Below, piece by piece: positions 17,359-26,295 of a stretch of DNA of 64,000 nt. Origin of the DNA: Vibrio renipiscarius (GTDB taxonomy: Bacteria; Pseudomonadota; Gammaproteobacteria; Enterobacterales; Vibrionaceae); assembly GCF_000827885.1 (NCBI RefSeq), contig NZ_JTKH01000025.1, forward strand, positions 124,001-188,000. The letters run 5' to 3'. A model generated the notes under the pieces. That model saw nothing but the letters and a program-made list of their open reading frames with translations, was not told where the DNA came from and did not search any database. Each line of letters starts with the position of its first letter. Within the stretch, counting starts at the first letter, position 1. A program made the position numbers and the translations under genes.

Positions 17359-18846
17359 TTAAGCGGCAGTTACTTTGGCTTTCTTCTTCATTCTGAGTGT
17401 TGAATAGACAGAGAAGATAGCAAGCACAACGAACGCAAGCGCGATAGGACGGTCGTACAAGAAAGACCACGAGTTATCGTACATCAATAGCGCTTTACGA
17501 AGGTTTGTTTCCGCCATTGGTCCTAGAATGATAGCCAGTAGGATCGGCGACGAAGGGATTTCCATTTTATTAAGAATAAATCCTAAGAAACCAAATGAAA
17601 TCGCAATACCCACATCGAACATTGAGTTGTTAATCGCGTAAGCACCAATGATTGAAAGGAAGATAATGATTGGAATGATCATGATCTTCGGCACTTCAAT
17701 GATTCGGCAGAAGAAGCGAATGCCCAGTAAACCCACCAATAGCATCACTACGTTAGCAACCAGCATTGAGCTGAATACGCCGTAAACAACTTCTGGGTTT
17801 TGTGCGAACAGCAATGGACCTGGAGTCAGACCTTGAACAATCAATGCGCCAAGTAATACAGCGGCAACCGCATCACCCGGGATACCTAGCGTCAGTAGGG
17901 GAACCAGTGAACCACCCGTTACGCCATTGTTGCCCGATTCCGCAGCGGCAAGACCTTCAAGCGAACCGTTACCAAATTCTTCTGGTTTTTTCGATGCACG
18001 CTTGGCTTCGTTATAACAAACAAACGCAGAAACATCCGCGCCCGCGCCTGGAACGGAACCAATCGCGGTGCCAATCAAACCACTTTTTGTCATTGTCGGT
18101 AAGATGGCTTTAAAGTCGGCTTTACTTAGAATTTTGTGATCAAATTTCGGTACTTTCGCTTGTTTTTCTTTTAACAACGTTTCAATTTGATTAATGGCTT
18201 CTGACAAGGCAAATAAGCCGATCAGCACCGGGATAACGTTAATGCCGCTGTACAGATCCATCACACCAAAGGTAAAGCGTGGCACGCTGCTGATAGGATC
18301 AAGGCCAACGGTTGAAACCAACAGACCAATCGTACCTGCCAACAAACCTTTTAAGATGTTTTGTGAAGAGACGCTGACAATAATGGTTAGACCAAATAGG
18401 GCCAAAGCGAAGTATTCTGGTGCGTTAAATCGTAGTGCGAAGTTTGCCAGTAAAGGGGAGATCGCAATCAGAACGATGGTACTGATCAAACCGCCGGTAA
18501 ACGATGCAATAGCAGAGATACTCAGTGCTCTCGCCGCTTGACCACGCTCAGCAAGCGTATGGCCATCAAGCACTGTCGCTGCGGATGCCGGTGTTCCTGG
18601 TGTTTTTAATAGAATCGCAGCAATTGAACCGCCATAGATACCACCGATGTACACGCCGATCAGCATCACAAGAGCAGGGGTCGATTCCATGCCAAAAGTA
18701 AACGGCAATAAGATCGCCACGCCCATTGTTGCGGTTAAACCAGGCAAAGCACCGAGAATGATCCCGCCCACCACACCAAAGATAAGCATGGGTAGAACGT
18801 CAGGGCTAAACGCAGTAAATAGGCCATTTATTAAGTGTTCAAACAT
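17359..18846 (-). CDS. Tripartite tricarboxylate transporter, large membrane subunit (TctA)
   Basis: 495 residues with about 12 membrane segments. TctA family features include GALPGLTATMGVAILLPFTFGM near the N-terminus, GIYGGSIAAILLKTPGTPASAAT near residues 68-90, and GSVPGAGADVSAFVCYNEAKR near 260-282. With TctB and the periplasmic TctC it forms a solute importer of the TTT class. The ATG at 18846 has AAGGA upstream and lies 9 bases after tctB. The substrate class is carboxylated molecules. Its position among alginate genes suggests a uronate or uronate-derived acid; this is inference. Confidence 0.92.
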   Translation of the reverse strand: MFEHLINGLFTAFSPDVLPMLIFGVVGGIILGALPGLTATMGVAILLPFTFGMESTPALVMLIGVYIGGIYGGSIAAILLKTPGTPASAATVLDGHTLAERGQAARALSISAIASFTGGLISTIVLIAISPLLANFALRFNAPEYFALALFGLTIIVSVSSQNILKGLLAGTIGLLVSTVGLDPISSVPRFTFGVMDLYSGINVIPVLIGLFALSEAINQIETLLKEKQAKVPKFDHKILSKADFKAILPTMTKSGLIGTAIGSVPGAGADVSAFVCYNEAKRASKKPEEFGNGSLEGLAAAESGNNGVTGGSLVPLLTLGIPGDAVAAVLLGALIVQGLTPGPLLFAQNPEVVYGVFSSMLVANVVMLLVGLLGIRFFCRIIEVPKIMIIPIIIFLSIIGAYAINNSMFDVGIAISFGFLGFILNKMEIPSSPILLAIILGPMAETNLRKALLMYDNSWSFLYDRPIALAFVVLAIFSVYSTLRMKKKAKVTAA

Positions 18847-18855
18847 AACGTATCC

Positions 18856-19317
18856 TTAAAATAACTGGCTTTCTGGAAGCGAAATAAAGAAGACTTCGCC
18901 AAATAAGTAATACACGCCAAATACAAAGGCACAGGCGATGACGTAATACAGAGGTTTCTTAACTTTAAAGAAAACGAGATAAGTGGCGAAGGCCACTAAA
19001 CTTGCGGTTAAATAACCAATTAAATTGATCAAGAATGCATAAGAAATAAGAAAAACGACGGCAAAAATCGCCATTTTTGAAAACAGCGGAGAACGCTCAG
19101 TAGTCTCTTGTTTCTTCATCTTGTGCTGGATCATCAAAATAACACAGATGATGATTTGTGCTATGGCGATCACGCTTGGGAAAAACTGCGCATTGACGCT
19201 CGCATCTTGGAAATAAGGTTCAGCAAACTGGCTAATGGTAATCAACGCGGCCACACTCACGGCAATCATGAGAAGTGGGAAAAGGATATCTCTATCAAAT
19301 AGTGTCTTAGAAGGCAT
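18856..19317 (-). CDS. Tripartite tricarboxylate transporter, small membrane subunit (TctB)
   Basis: About 153 residues from the ATG at 19317 (MPSKTLFDRD); the ATG at 19332 is an alternative. Four hydrophobic segments and the usual TctB length and position between tctC and tctA identify it, since the family is poorly conserved in sequence. It is the four-helix inner-membrane partner of TctA. The order tctC-tctB-tctA is the standard operon layout. Confidence 0.85.
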   Translation of the reverse strand: MPSKTLFDRDILFPLLMIAVSVAALITISQFAEPYFQDASVNAQFFPSVIAIAQIIICVILMIQHKMKKQETTERSPLFSKMAIFAVVFLISYAFLINLIGYLTASLVAFATYLVFFKVKKPLYYVIACAFVFGVYYLFGEVFFISLPESQLF

Positions 19318-19354
19318 GGTTTCTTTTTGCATATGGGGAAATACCTCTACACAG

Positions 19355-19384
19355 AAGAGCACATCAAGAGGGTGATGTGCTCTT
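19355..19384 (-). terminator. Attenuator-like hairpin between tctC and tctB
   Basis: A perfect 12-bp stem (AAGAGCACATCA / TGATGTGCTCTT) with a 6-base loop lies just after the tctC stop. No long T-run follows on the minus strand. It probably makes binding-protein message more abundant or stable than the membrane subunits. Confidence 0.55.
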
Positions 19385-19400
19385 TGTATTCGAACGGTGT

Positions 19401-20327
19401 TTATTTAATTAAAACGGCAAGTTCTTTGCTGTCTTGCTCAACAAACTGAGTAAATTCTTCGGTGTTCATGTTGTGGATAGTCATTGCACCGTTTGCCATA
19501 AACTCTTTAAATTCAGCGGAAGCCATCGCTTGGTCAAAGGCTTGGCCCAATGTTTCGACAACGGCATCCGGTGTGTTTTTCGGAGCGCCAATACCACGCC
19601 ATGTACCCGTTACAACATCAACGCCTTGCTCTTTCAGTGTTGGGACGTCTGCAATGTACTCAATACGCTCGTCAGACATAACACCCAGCGCTTTTAGCTG
19701 ACCTGAACGTAGCTGAGCAATCGCTTCACCTGGAGTAACCATAGTCACATCGGTGTGTTTACCTAGCACTGCAGGAATCGCTTCTGATGAACCGTTGTAA
19801 GGAATTGCGTTGAATTTGATGTTTTGATCTTTTTCTAGCGCCATTAGGTAGAAGTTTGGCGCTGCTGTTGAAGCAAATTTAACGATACCGTCGCCTTTTT
19901 TCGCTTCGTTGATCAGATCATGAATCGTGTTGAAAGGGCTGTCTTTATGAACCAGCACAACCGCAGGGTCCAGGTTTACCATACGAATCAGTTTAAAATC
20001 ACTTACATCATGTTGCATTAAACCCATTTGAGGCAGTGACGCAATTTCACGAGTCACGACAGTCAGTGTGTAGCCGTCCGCACGCTGTTGCGCGCCAAAG
20101 CTCATCCCAACGGCACCAGCGCCGCCAGTTCTGTTCATGATTGAAATGTTCTGGCCCAAAATGTCTTTTGCTGAGTTCGCTAAAGTGCGACCTACCGCAT
20201 CCGTACCGCCGCCCGCACCAAAAGGTACGATCAAGCGAATGTTCTTAGTTGGGTATTCGGCTGCGCCCGCTGCCGCAGAAAGTAATAGGCCAGCAGTGCA
20301 AAATAGAGAGATAAGATGTTTATACAT
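19401..20327 (-). CDS. Tripartite tricarboxylate transporter substrate-binding protein (TctC/Bug)
   Basis: 308 residues with a signal peptide (MYKHLISLFCTAGLLLSAAAGA, mature from about AEYP). The Bug-family start is classic: YPTKNIRLIVPFGAGGGTD, then the NRTGGAGAVG loop near residues 61-70. Bug proteins bind small carboxylates in the periplasm through water-bridged carboxylate loops. It is encoded directly upstream of tctB and tctA and 13 bases after the unknown gene at 20341, so the four genes look like one operon. Confidence 0.92.
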   Translation of the reverse strand: MYKHLISLFCTAGLLLSAAAGAAEYPTKNIRLIVPFGAGGGTDAVGRTLANSAKDILGQNISIMNRTGGAGAVGMSFGAQQRADGYTLTVVTREIASLPQMGLMQHDVSDFKLIRMVNLDPAVVLVHKDSPFNTIHDLINEAKKGDGIVKFASTAAPNFYLMALEKDQNIKFNAIPYNGSSEAIPAVLGKHTDVTMVTPGEAIAQLRSGQLKALGVMSDERIEYIADVPTLKEQGVDVVTGTWRGIGAPKNTPDAVVETLGQAFDQAMASAEFKEFMANGAMTIHNMNTEEFTQFVEQDSKELAVLIK

Positions 20328-20340
20328 AATAGAGACCTTC

Positions 20341-20817
20341 TTATTTGTTTCTGTAGGTTTTTGTAGGGTTATTGGTTTTGTTTTTTTGATATTCGCTCAT
20401 ACAAAGCTGTTCAAATGCGACAGCAATCCAGCCGCTGACCAACATGTCGAACCATTGTTCAACGCCGCTGCAGGCAACAACAATGTCTCCGTAGACAAAC
20501 GAGCCATAAAACAACAGATCGTCGTCATGAAGAGAAGAGGTATGCAGCGTTTGGCTTGCAAGGTTAGGGCGAGTGCTACGCCACGCTTGACGTGCTTTGT
20601 TACGAGCAAATTCGTCGAATGGAATCGTCCATTCTGATGGGTTACCTAGGGAGGTTTGGCACAGAATGGCATCTTCAAATGACGCTTCCCAAGGTTTCAC
20701 GCGTGGGTCCATCACGACAATATGCAATTCTTTACGGTTTGTTTGTTCAAAAAGAAGTTCAATAGAGGGCTTAACCAGCTCGATTGCTTCCATTGCGATC
20801 TCTAGATGATTCTTCAT
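20341..20817 (-). CDS. Unknown protein at the head of the tct operon
   Basis: About 158 residues from the ATG at 20817 (MKNHLEIAMEAIELVKP). The frame is open further upstream to 20871, but that part overlaps the operator-like site. It is mixed alpha/beta with no signal peptide or membrane segment. Visible segments are ELHIVVMDPRVKPWEASFED and ACSGVEQWFDMLVSGWIAVAF. I do not recognise a family. It lies 13 bases upstream of tctC, so it is probably co-transcribed and may process, sense or bind the transported acid. That role is a guess from position only. Confidence 0.6.
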   Translation of the reverse strand: MKNHLEIAMEAIELVKPSIELLFEQTNRKELHIVVMDPRVKPWEASFEDAILCQTSLGNPSEWTIPFDEFARNKARQAWRSTRPNLASQTLHTSSLHDDDLLFYGSFVYGDIVVACSGVEQWFDMLVSGWIAVAFEQLCMSEYQKNKTNNPTKTYRNK

Positions 20818-20859
20818 CAATAACGATGCCTTTGTTATTTTTATCGATAAAGAAATCAT

Positions 20860-20872
20860 ATTGTATGACATG
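20860..20872. promoter_or_regulatory. Degenerate operator-like half palindrome
   Basis: The left arm ATTGTA is perfect; the right arm GACATG matches only partly. It lies 43 bases upstream of the first gene of the tct operon. Confidence 0.35.
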
Positions 20873-21136
20873 AATTTATAAAATAATGGAGAATCATAAA
20901 TGGTGGTTGGATCACCATTGAATCAATCAAATAGAGGCTTAGATCTGATTTATATTTCGAGTGACAAATAAGAGTGTGATGGAGGTAGTGTTTTATTGGT
21001 GCCGTTTTTTGGCCTTATAAATCATATTATATGTAAGAGTTATTCATGAAATGAATGTCACGGATGCTTATAAGGGGATATGCCTGTCCGATTTGACGTT
21101 ATTTGGCTATAGACGAGGGGAGGTTTGGACTGACAT

Positions 21137-21165
21137 AAAAAAAGCCGAATAGACATTCGGCTTTG
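21137..21165 (-). terminator. Terminator of the PL17 operon
   Basis: On the minus strand AAAGCCGAAT and ATTCGGCTTT pair around a 4-base loop and are followed by TTTTT. It is about 100 bases after the last PL17 stop. Confidence 0.75.
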
Positions 21166-21267
21166 ACTTAGTTCCCGATTAGAGGCTATTGCTCATGATA
21201 GGTTGCCATGTTTATACGGCGTACACCTGACAATCACACTAGCCTCGCTAGTTAACCCTACCGTTAA

Positions 21268-23418
21268 CTAGAGCTGTGCGAATGCGCCTTCCCAAGCGTA
21301 AACGACGCCATCAAACTCAACGCTGTGCATTGCGTTTTGATTCTCTTCATCCAGGTTGCAGATAGCAAAGTGGTAAGTGTTGTTTGTTGTTGTTTCGATA
21401 CGAACAACCGTACCAACTTCATTGTTACCAACAACGTGTACTGATTTTATAAGACCACGAGCGCCAACAGAGGCTTCGATAGACTCGTTGAAGTAACCGT
21501 GAGTCTCTAATACTGAAGCAAATACGTGATTCTGTGCAGACTGACGTAGGATAAACGCAGGCTCGCTCTTCAAGTTGAAGTCAGGATCGTTTGCGCCAGT
21601 GCGAGCGAAAATGACTTCGCTGCCTTCTACTGCGCTCGTTACCATGCTGTAGTAGCTGCTGTCGTGTAACCAGCTTACTAATGAGCTTTCGTTCACTTTA
21701 CCTGAACCGACATTCCAAAGGTGCTGATAACCGTTTTCTTCGCCTAGTGGCTTCAACGTGCTTTCTACTTGGTAATCGAAATCCGTGCGGATGATTTGGC
21801 CTGAGTGGTGTACAGGCAAATCGTATTGGTGTTCTGCATCGGCTTCAATACGGTAGATGTCAATCACTAATGGCTTTTCAAATTCTTCTAGCTCAGCAAG
21901 AATCACGCTACGTTGCATGTCAACACCAGTGTAGTAGTCAGAGATTTGACCACTCATGCCTTGGAATGCGCTGTTGCTTGCATTGAAGAAATGTTTCTTA
22001 CCGAATTTTGATTCAGCAAGTGCTGTGTCAAAATTGTTCTGTGTTTTCTGATCAACGGTAACAGTGTTGTGCGCGATAGTTTGCTTACAGTACGTTTTGT
22101 TTTCAGGGATGTAACGACCGCCAAATTTAGGCTCAACGTTTACCCAACGACCGAAGCCGTAATCGTGCAGCACTTCATGGCCACGGTTGAACACGCTTAG
22201 GTGTAGACCGTCATAGTGGCCGTGGTCTAGCGCTGAGTGGTATTGGTGGTCTGAACCGTGTTGACCAAACCAAATCAGTGCCATTGTGTCGTCATCTTTC
22301 GCATCACGATGACGTAGAATGCTTACACCGCCTTTCTCACCTTTAGGGCCATCAGTAACAAACAAGCTGCCCCAGTTGAATGGCTTGATCTCTTCTGCTG
22401 CAGCAACCGCGTTAGACAGTGTTTGACCTGAAGTGTGTACCCAAACATCTTGCTGGTGGTTAGCCATGCCAAGTAGTGTTTCAGTTTGCTCGTAACGGTG
22501 GTAACACACTGAAGTCGCCATGATAACGCCTTCATCATTGATCGAAATCGTTTTTGATGAATCGTTGAGTGCTGGCAATGTACCGTCTGGGAAGGCGGTT
22601 TTGAAAACAGCGTATGACGTTGTTTTGATAACTGAATCGTTGAATTGGTAAATGCCCAGTTCTGGCTGACGACGTTCAATCGCTTCTGCGAACAAGTAGA
22701 TTGGACGTAGAGAAAAGCGGTGGTAGTACGGACCTTCCATGTAGTAGCCGTCTGGCGAGAACAGTTGGTCTAGCTGCGCTAAGAAACCGCCGCTGACTTT
22801 GTCTAGTTTCAGACCGTAAAGCGCTTTGTCTACCGATTCTTGGTCGTTGATTGCGTAGCCACAAATACCAACCGCTGCCACTGCCCATAGGCCGTGGTTG
22901 TGGACGATATCGAAGTCGTGTGCGTAAGTAACAACGAACATTTCGATCATTTGCTTAAGCAGGTCGTCTTCGATTAGGCGCTTTTGCTCTTCAGAAAGCG
23001 TGTGGTAAATGCAGCTGTACGCACAAGAAGCGTAAAGCATCCACATGTTTTCGTTTAGCGTTTGGTGGAACAGCTTACCCGGAGGGTTAGAGTCACGGCT
23101 CACGTTGCTTTCAAGAGTCGGGTACACGGTCGCGTACGCCGTTAGCATATCAACAATGTAGTCGCGGTATTTGGTTTCTTCTGTGATTAGGAACAGACGA
23201 CCCGCAAGATCCATGTGGATGTAGTTTTGTTTGTGACGGTTATGCTCGTAGCCGCCGCCTTCGCCGTGTCCTGGAACTTCAATGCCCACTTCTGCCATGT
23301 AAGCGTCAGTTTGTTTGATGTCACGCGCAAGTGCATTGCCTAGAAGGCTTGATTTGCCAAGTTCTGTACGCAGCTCAGCTGCCTCTTCAAAGTTCAGTAA
23401 CAGTGGTTGATAAGTCAT
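21268..23418 (-). CDS. PL17 oligoalginate lyase, copy 1
   Basis: 716 residues, no signal peptide. The PL17 layout is an N-terminal alpha/alpha barrel with GGGYEHNRHKQNY (about 54-66), VHNHG (Asn174, His175) and GYYMEGPYYHR (Tyr about 231). These match the catalytic Asn, His and Tyr of Saccharophagus Alg17C in spacing. A C-terminal heparinase-II-like beta domain contains DHGHYDGLHLSVFNRG and KFGGRYIPENKTYCKQTIAHNTVTVD. These enzymes cleave unsaturated alginate oligomers exolytically to monomer, which becomes DEH. Being cytoplasmic here, it works after import. It lies 2 bases after the second PL17 gene, so the two are co-translated. Confidence 0.93.
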   Translation of the reverse strand: MTYQPLLLNFEEAAELRTELGKSSLLGNALARDIKQTDAYMAEVGIEVPGHGEGGGYEHNRHKQNYIHMDLAGRLFLITEETKYRDYIVDMLTAYATVYPTLESNVSRDSNPPGKLFHQTLNENMWMLYASCAYSCIYHTLSEEQKRLIEDDLLKQMIEMFVVTYAHDFDIVHNHGLWAVAAVGICGYAINDQESVDKALYGLKLDKVSGGFLAQLDQLFSPDGYYMEGPYYHRFSLRPIYLFAEAIERRQPELGIYQFNDSVIKTTSYAVFKTAFPDGTLPALNDSSKTISINDEGVIMATSVCYHRYEQTETLLGMANHQQDVWVHTSGQTLSNAVAAAEEIKPFNWGSLFVTDGPKGEKGGVSILRHRDAKDDDTMALIWFGQHGSDHQYHSALDHGHYDGLHLSVFNRGHEVLHDYGFGRWVNVEPKFGGRYIPENKTYCKQTIAHNTVTVDQKTQNNFDTALAESKFGKKHFFNASNSAFQGMSGQISDYYTGVDMQRSVILAELEEFEKPLVIDIYRIEADAEHQYDLPVHHSGQIIRTDFDYQVESTLKPLGEENGYQHLWNVGSGKVNESSLVSWLHDSSYYSMVTSAVEGSEVIFARTGANDPDFNLKSEPAFILRQSAQNHVFASVLETHGYFNESIEASVGARGLIKSVHVVGNNEVGTVVRIETTTNNTYHFAICNLDEENQNAMHSVEFDGVVYAWEGAFAQL

Positions 23419-23420
23419 TT

Positions 23421-25613
23421 CTATTTCTCCAGTTCAGCAGACATTGGGTTGATAAGGTTCACTTCAAGTGAATAGAAACCTGTCCAGCTGTACGTTTTGT
23501 CATTTAATTCAATGTTGTGCTCAGTGGTATCAGTGGCATCGATTTGATTGCTGATCATCACTGTGACACGAGATTTTTTGGTGGTAATTTCAATCACAGA
23601 GCCCATTGCGCTGTGGCCGATCACTTCAATATTTTGAACTTCGCCACGTGCACTGACCGATTGCTCGAACTCTTCGTTGAAGTAACCGTGCGTTTCTAGA
23701 ACCGAGGCAAATAGGGTGGATTCACCTTTACTGCGCAAGATAAACGCAGGTTCAGAACGTAGGTTGAAGCTTGGATCATTCGCGCCTGAACGAGTGAAGA
23801 TAATTTCTGCATTGTCGTTCGAGCTTGCGCCTAACCAGGTGTAGTAGGTGTTGTTTTGCAACCAACTTACGAGTGCGGTGCCATTCACTTCACCGCTGGC
23901 AACATTCCATAGGTGTTGGTAACCAAAGTCATTGCCTAAGGTATTAAGCTCTTTGTTTGCAACGTATTCAAAGTTGGTGCGAACAATTTGGCCTTCGTAT
24001 TGGTGTGAATAATCGTACTGGTGCTCGCCTTCGCCGCCTTTTGTTGAATCTAAACGGTATAGGTCTAATAGTAGCGGAGACTCTAGCTCTTCAAGGTTTA
24101 GCATGAACACGCTGCGTTGCATGTTAAAGCCTTGGTAATGATCGTTGGCAAACGCACTCATGCCGTTGATGGCTGTATCTTCTACTTTAAAGAAGTGAGG
24201 CAAACCATGGACGGAATCTGCACGATCAACATCAAAGTTGTTTTGGCATTGTTCATCAATCGTCACGGCGTTGTGAGCGATGGTTTGACGAGCGTACGAT
24301 TTGTTCTCATCAAGGTAACGACCACCAAATTTCGGCTCGACGTTAACCCAACGGCAGAAACCGTATTCGCGCAGGACTTCTTGCCCACGATTAAAGAACG
24401 TGATGCCAAGAGTATCAAAGTTGCCATGACCCATGCCATGTTGGCCGTAGTTCATCACAAGTTGTGAAACATCGCCTTTTTTATCCTGCATGCGGATAAA
24501 ACCTTGAGCACCACTATGACCTTCAGGGCCTTCGTTGAGTTCAACGCTTGGCCAGAAAGGCATGCCAATTTCTTGCTCTGCCGAGGCTGCCTTATAGGCG
24601 TTTGATAACTCAAGACCACATGGATGCATCCACACGGCATCTTGAATCTTCGCCATACCCAAAATGTTTTGGTCTACGCCGTTTTCAGAAGCGTAATGCT
24701 TGCTGTAAACACTGACAGCAACTTGAACACCCATGTCGGTAATGCCCATCGTGCGAGAAGCGTCGTTCATCGCCGGGAATTCACCGTTCGGGTAAGCGGT
24801 AGAAAGAAGCGCTTGTACCGTGTTGCCAATCACACCATTTTTGTAATTGTAAATATCGACTTCAGGCATGTGGCGGTGAATGACTTCAGCAAAGACACAC
24901 GTTGGTCGAATGGCATAACGATGGTAGTAAGGGCCTTCCATGTAGTAGCCAGACGGCGCAAACAGTTGTGAAATCTGAGCGAGGAAGCCACCGGTATCGT
25001 TGCGGTCTAGGCCGTAAACTGACATTTCTAAGTATTCGCGTTTGCCTAGAGCAAGGCCACAAATACCCACGGCTGCGACAGCCCAAATTCCGTGGTTATG
25101 AATACGATCAAAGTCATGCGCGTATTTCACCGTAAACATATCAAGCATTGGCTCGAAAATGCGTTCTACAACGGCTTGACGCTCTTCTTCAGACATGGTT
25201 GACGCAACGCAAGAGTAGGCAAGGCTGGTAAACATTAGCCAACAATGTTCGTTTAGGATCTGGTGGAACAAACGACCGGTTGGGTTGGTGTTCTTTTGAA
25301 CATGGAAATCAAACGTGAGGTATTTTTCAGCGTAAAGCGCCAACAGTTCACGAACGAATGCTGCGTATTTATCGTCTTTAGTGATTAAAAATAAACGACC
25401 CGCCAAGTTCATGTAGGTGTAGTTTTGTTTATGACGGTTATGTTCATAACCACCCGCTTCACCATGACCAGGAACATCAAGAGGAAGCTGCATAAAAGCT
25501 TCAACGTCTTTTTGATTTGCGGTGATGGTTTTGCCCATCAAAGTATCAGTACCTAGCTCTTTATGTAAAAGCTCGATTTCTGAATCGGTTAACAAAATAG
25601 GTTGTGTCATCAT
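23421..25613 (-). CDS. PL17 oligoalginate lyase, copy 2
   Basis: About 730 residues from the ATG at 25613 (MMTQPILLTD), with GAGGGTGG about 10 bases upstream. The longer frame to 25676 would run through the operator-like site and is rejected. The same PL17 landmarks as its neighbour are present: GGYEHNRHKQNY, IHNHGIWAV, GYYMEGPYYHRY, and KFGGRYLDENKSYARQTIAHNAVTID. It has no signal peptide. It is a clear tandem paralogue of copy 1 and the first gene of the pair. Possibly the two differ in preference for M- or G-ended oligomers. It is divergent from kdgF-kdgK-eda. Confidence 0.93.
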   Translation of the reverse strand: MMTQPILLTDSEIELLHKELGTDTLMGKTITANQKDVEAFMQLPLDVPGHGEAGGYEHNRHKQNYTYMNLAGRLFLITKDDKYAAFVRELLALYAEKYLTFDFHVQKNTNPTGRLFHQILNEHCWLMFTSLAYSCVASTMSEEERQAVVERIFEPMLDMFTVKYAHDFDRIHNHGIWAVAAVGICGLALGKREYLEMSVYGLDRNDTGGFLAQISQLFAPSGYYMEGPYYHRYAIRPTCVFAEVIHRHMPEVDIYNYKNGVIGNTVQALLSTAYPNGEFPAMNDASRTMGITDMGVQVAVSVYSKHYASENGVDQNILGMAKIQDAVWMHPCGLELSNAYKAASAEQEIGMPFWPSVELNEGPEGHSGAQGFIRMQDKKGDVSQLVMNYGQHGMGHGNFDTLGITFFNRGQEVLREYGFCRWVNVEPKFGGRYLDENKSYARQTIAHNAVTIDEQCQNNFDVDRADSVHGLPHFFKVEDTAINGMSAFANDHYQGFNMQRSVFMLNLEELESPLLLDLYRLDSTKGGEGEHQYDYSHQYEGQIVRTNFEYVANKELNTLGNDFGYQHLWNVASGEVNGTALVSWLQNNTYYTWLGASSNDNAEIIFTRSGANDPSFNLRSEPAFILRSKGESTLFASVLETHGYFNEEFEQSVSARGEVQNIEVIGHSAMGSVIEITTKKSRVTVMISNQIDATDTTEHNIELNDKTYSWTGFYSLEVNLINPMSAELEK

Positions 25614-25664
25614 TTTTATTGCCACCCTCAAAACTAGAAGTGCATACTCAATGCTAATGACGAT

Positions 25665-25677
25665 AAAGTAATACAAT
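25665..25677. promoter_or_regulatory. Operator-like site upstream of PL17 operon
   Basis: AAAGTA-A-TACAAT, with a perfect right arm and two mismatches in the left. It lies 52-64 bases upstream of the PL17 copy 2 start. Confidence 0.45.
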
Positions 25678-25818
25678 ATGAATTATAAGAAAAGTGTAAG
25701 GCTAAAAAAGAGAGATCACCATCACCTTTCTTTGTTTAACTTATTGATAGTTATAGGCTGTATGGCGGGCTGTTAGGAAGTGTTCGGTGAGCTATGATCG
25801 TGGAATAGACGGACAAGA

Positions 25819-25834
25819 TATGACGTATATCACA
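25819..25834. promoter_or_regulatory. CRP-like site upstream of kdgF
   Basis: TATGA-CGTATA-TCACA, one mismatch from TGTGA-N6-TCACA. It sits 12 bases upstream of the operator-like palindrome. Confidence 0.4.
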
Positions 25835-25846
25835 CAATTTAACTAT

Positions 25847-25859
25847 ATTGTATTACAAA
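25847..25859. promoter_or_regulatory. Operator-like site upstream of kdgF-kdgK-eda
   Basis: ATTGTA-T-TACAAA, one mismatch from the shared palindrome, 67-79 bases upstream of the kdgF start. Confidence 0.6.
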
Positions 25860-25925
25860 TAAAGAAAACTCGATATGATGGCGTCATTCAATATTTGCTT
25901 AGTTCTATACATTTGGAGAGACACA

Positions 25926-26261
25926 ATGAACCACTTCTTTAATTTACAAGAAAACCCTTGGGAAGATATCGGCGGCGGCATCAAGCGTAAAATCGTTGGC
26001 TATACCGATGAGCTAATGGCGGTTCACCTTTCTTTTGATAAAGGCGCAATTGGCGCACCTCACGCACATGAAATTCATGACCAAATTGGTTATGTGGTGA
26101 GTGGCAGCTTTGAAGCAGAAGTGGATGGCGTGAAAAAAGTATTGAAAGCAGGTGATGCTTACATCGCTCCTAAGCACTTCATTCATGGCGCTGTGGCACT
26201 TGAGCAAGACAGCATCCTACTGGATATGTTCTCTCCAGCTCGTGAAGACTTCTTGAAATAA
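25926..26261 (+). CDS. kdgF: KdgF, cupin for unsaturated uronate linearisation
   Basis: 111 residues from the ATG at 25926 (MNHFFNLQENPWEDIGGG), with GGAGAG upstream. The longer frame from 25875 is not family-like. It is a single cupin domain with metal ligands in HAHEIHDQIGYVVSG and the second motif GDAYIAPKHFIHGA. KdgF converts 4,5-unsaturated monouronates released by pectate or alginate lyases towards the linear keturonate (DKI or DEH) used downstream. It is the first gene of an operon with kdgK and eda, which completes the route to central metabolism. Confidence 0.93.
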   Translation: MNHFFNLQENPWEDIGGGIKRKIVGYTDELMAVHLSFDKGAIGAPHAHEIHDQIGYVVSGSFEAEVDGVKKVLKAGDAYIAPKHFIHGAVALEQDSILLDMFSPAREDFLK

Positions 26262-26295
26262 CGGTAGCCGCAACCTCAGTTGCTAAGGTAGAAAT

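Larger units (their letters stand above)
20818..21267. other. Intergenic region between tct operon and PL17 operon
   Basis: About 450 bases. It contains a degenerate operator at 20860, the PL17 terminator at 21137, and a 9-bp stem (CTAGTTAAC / GTTAACTAG, 21248-21271) that overlaps the PL17 stop codon. No gene seen. Confidence 0.45.
25614..25925. other. Divergent promoter region of PL17 operon and kdgF operon
   Basis: About 310 bases holding operator-like sites at 25665 (facing PL17) and 25847 (facing kdgF), plus a CRP-like site at 25819. No gene. Confidence 0.5.
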
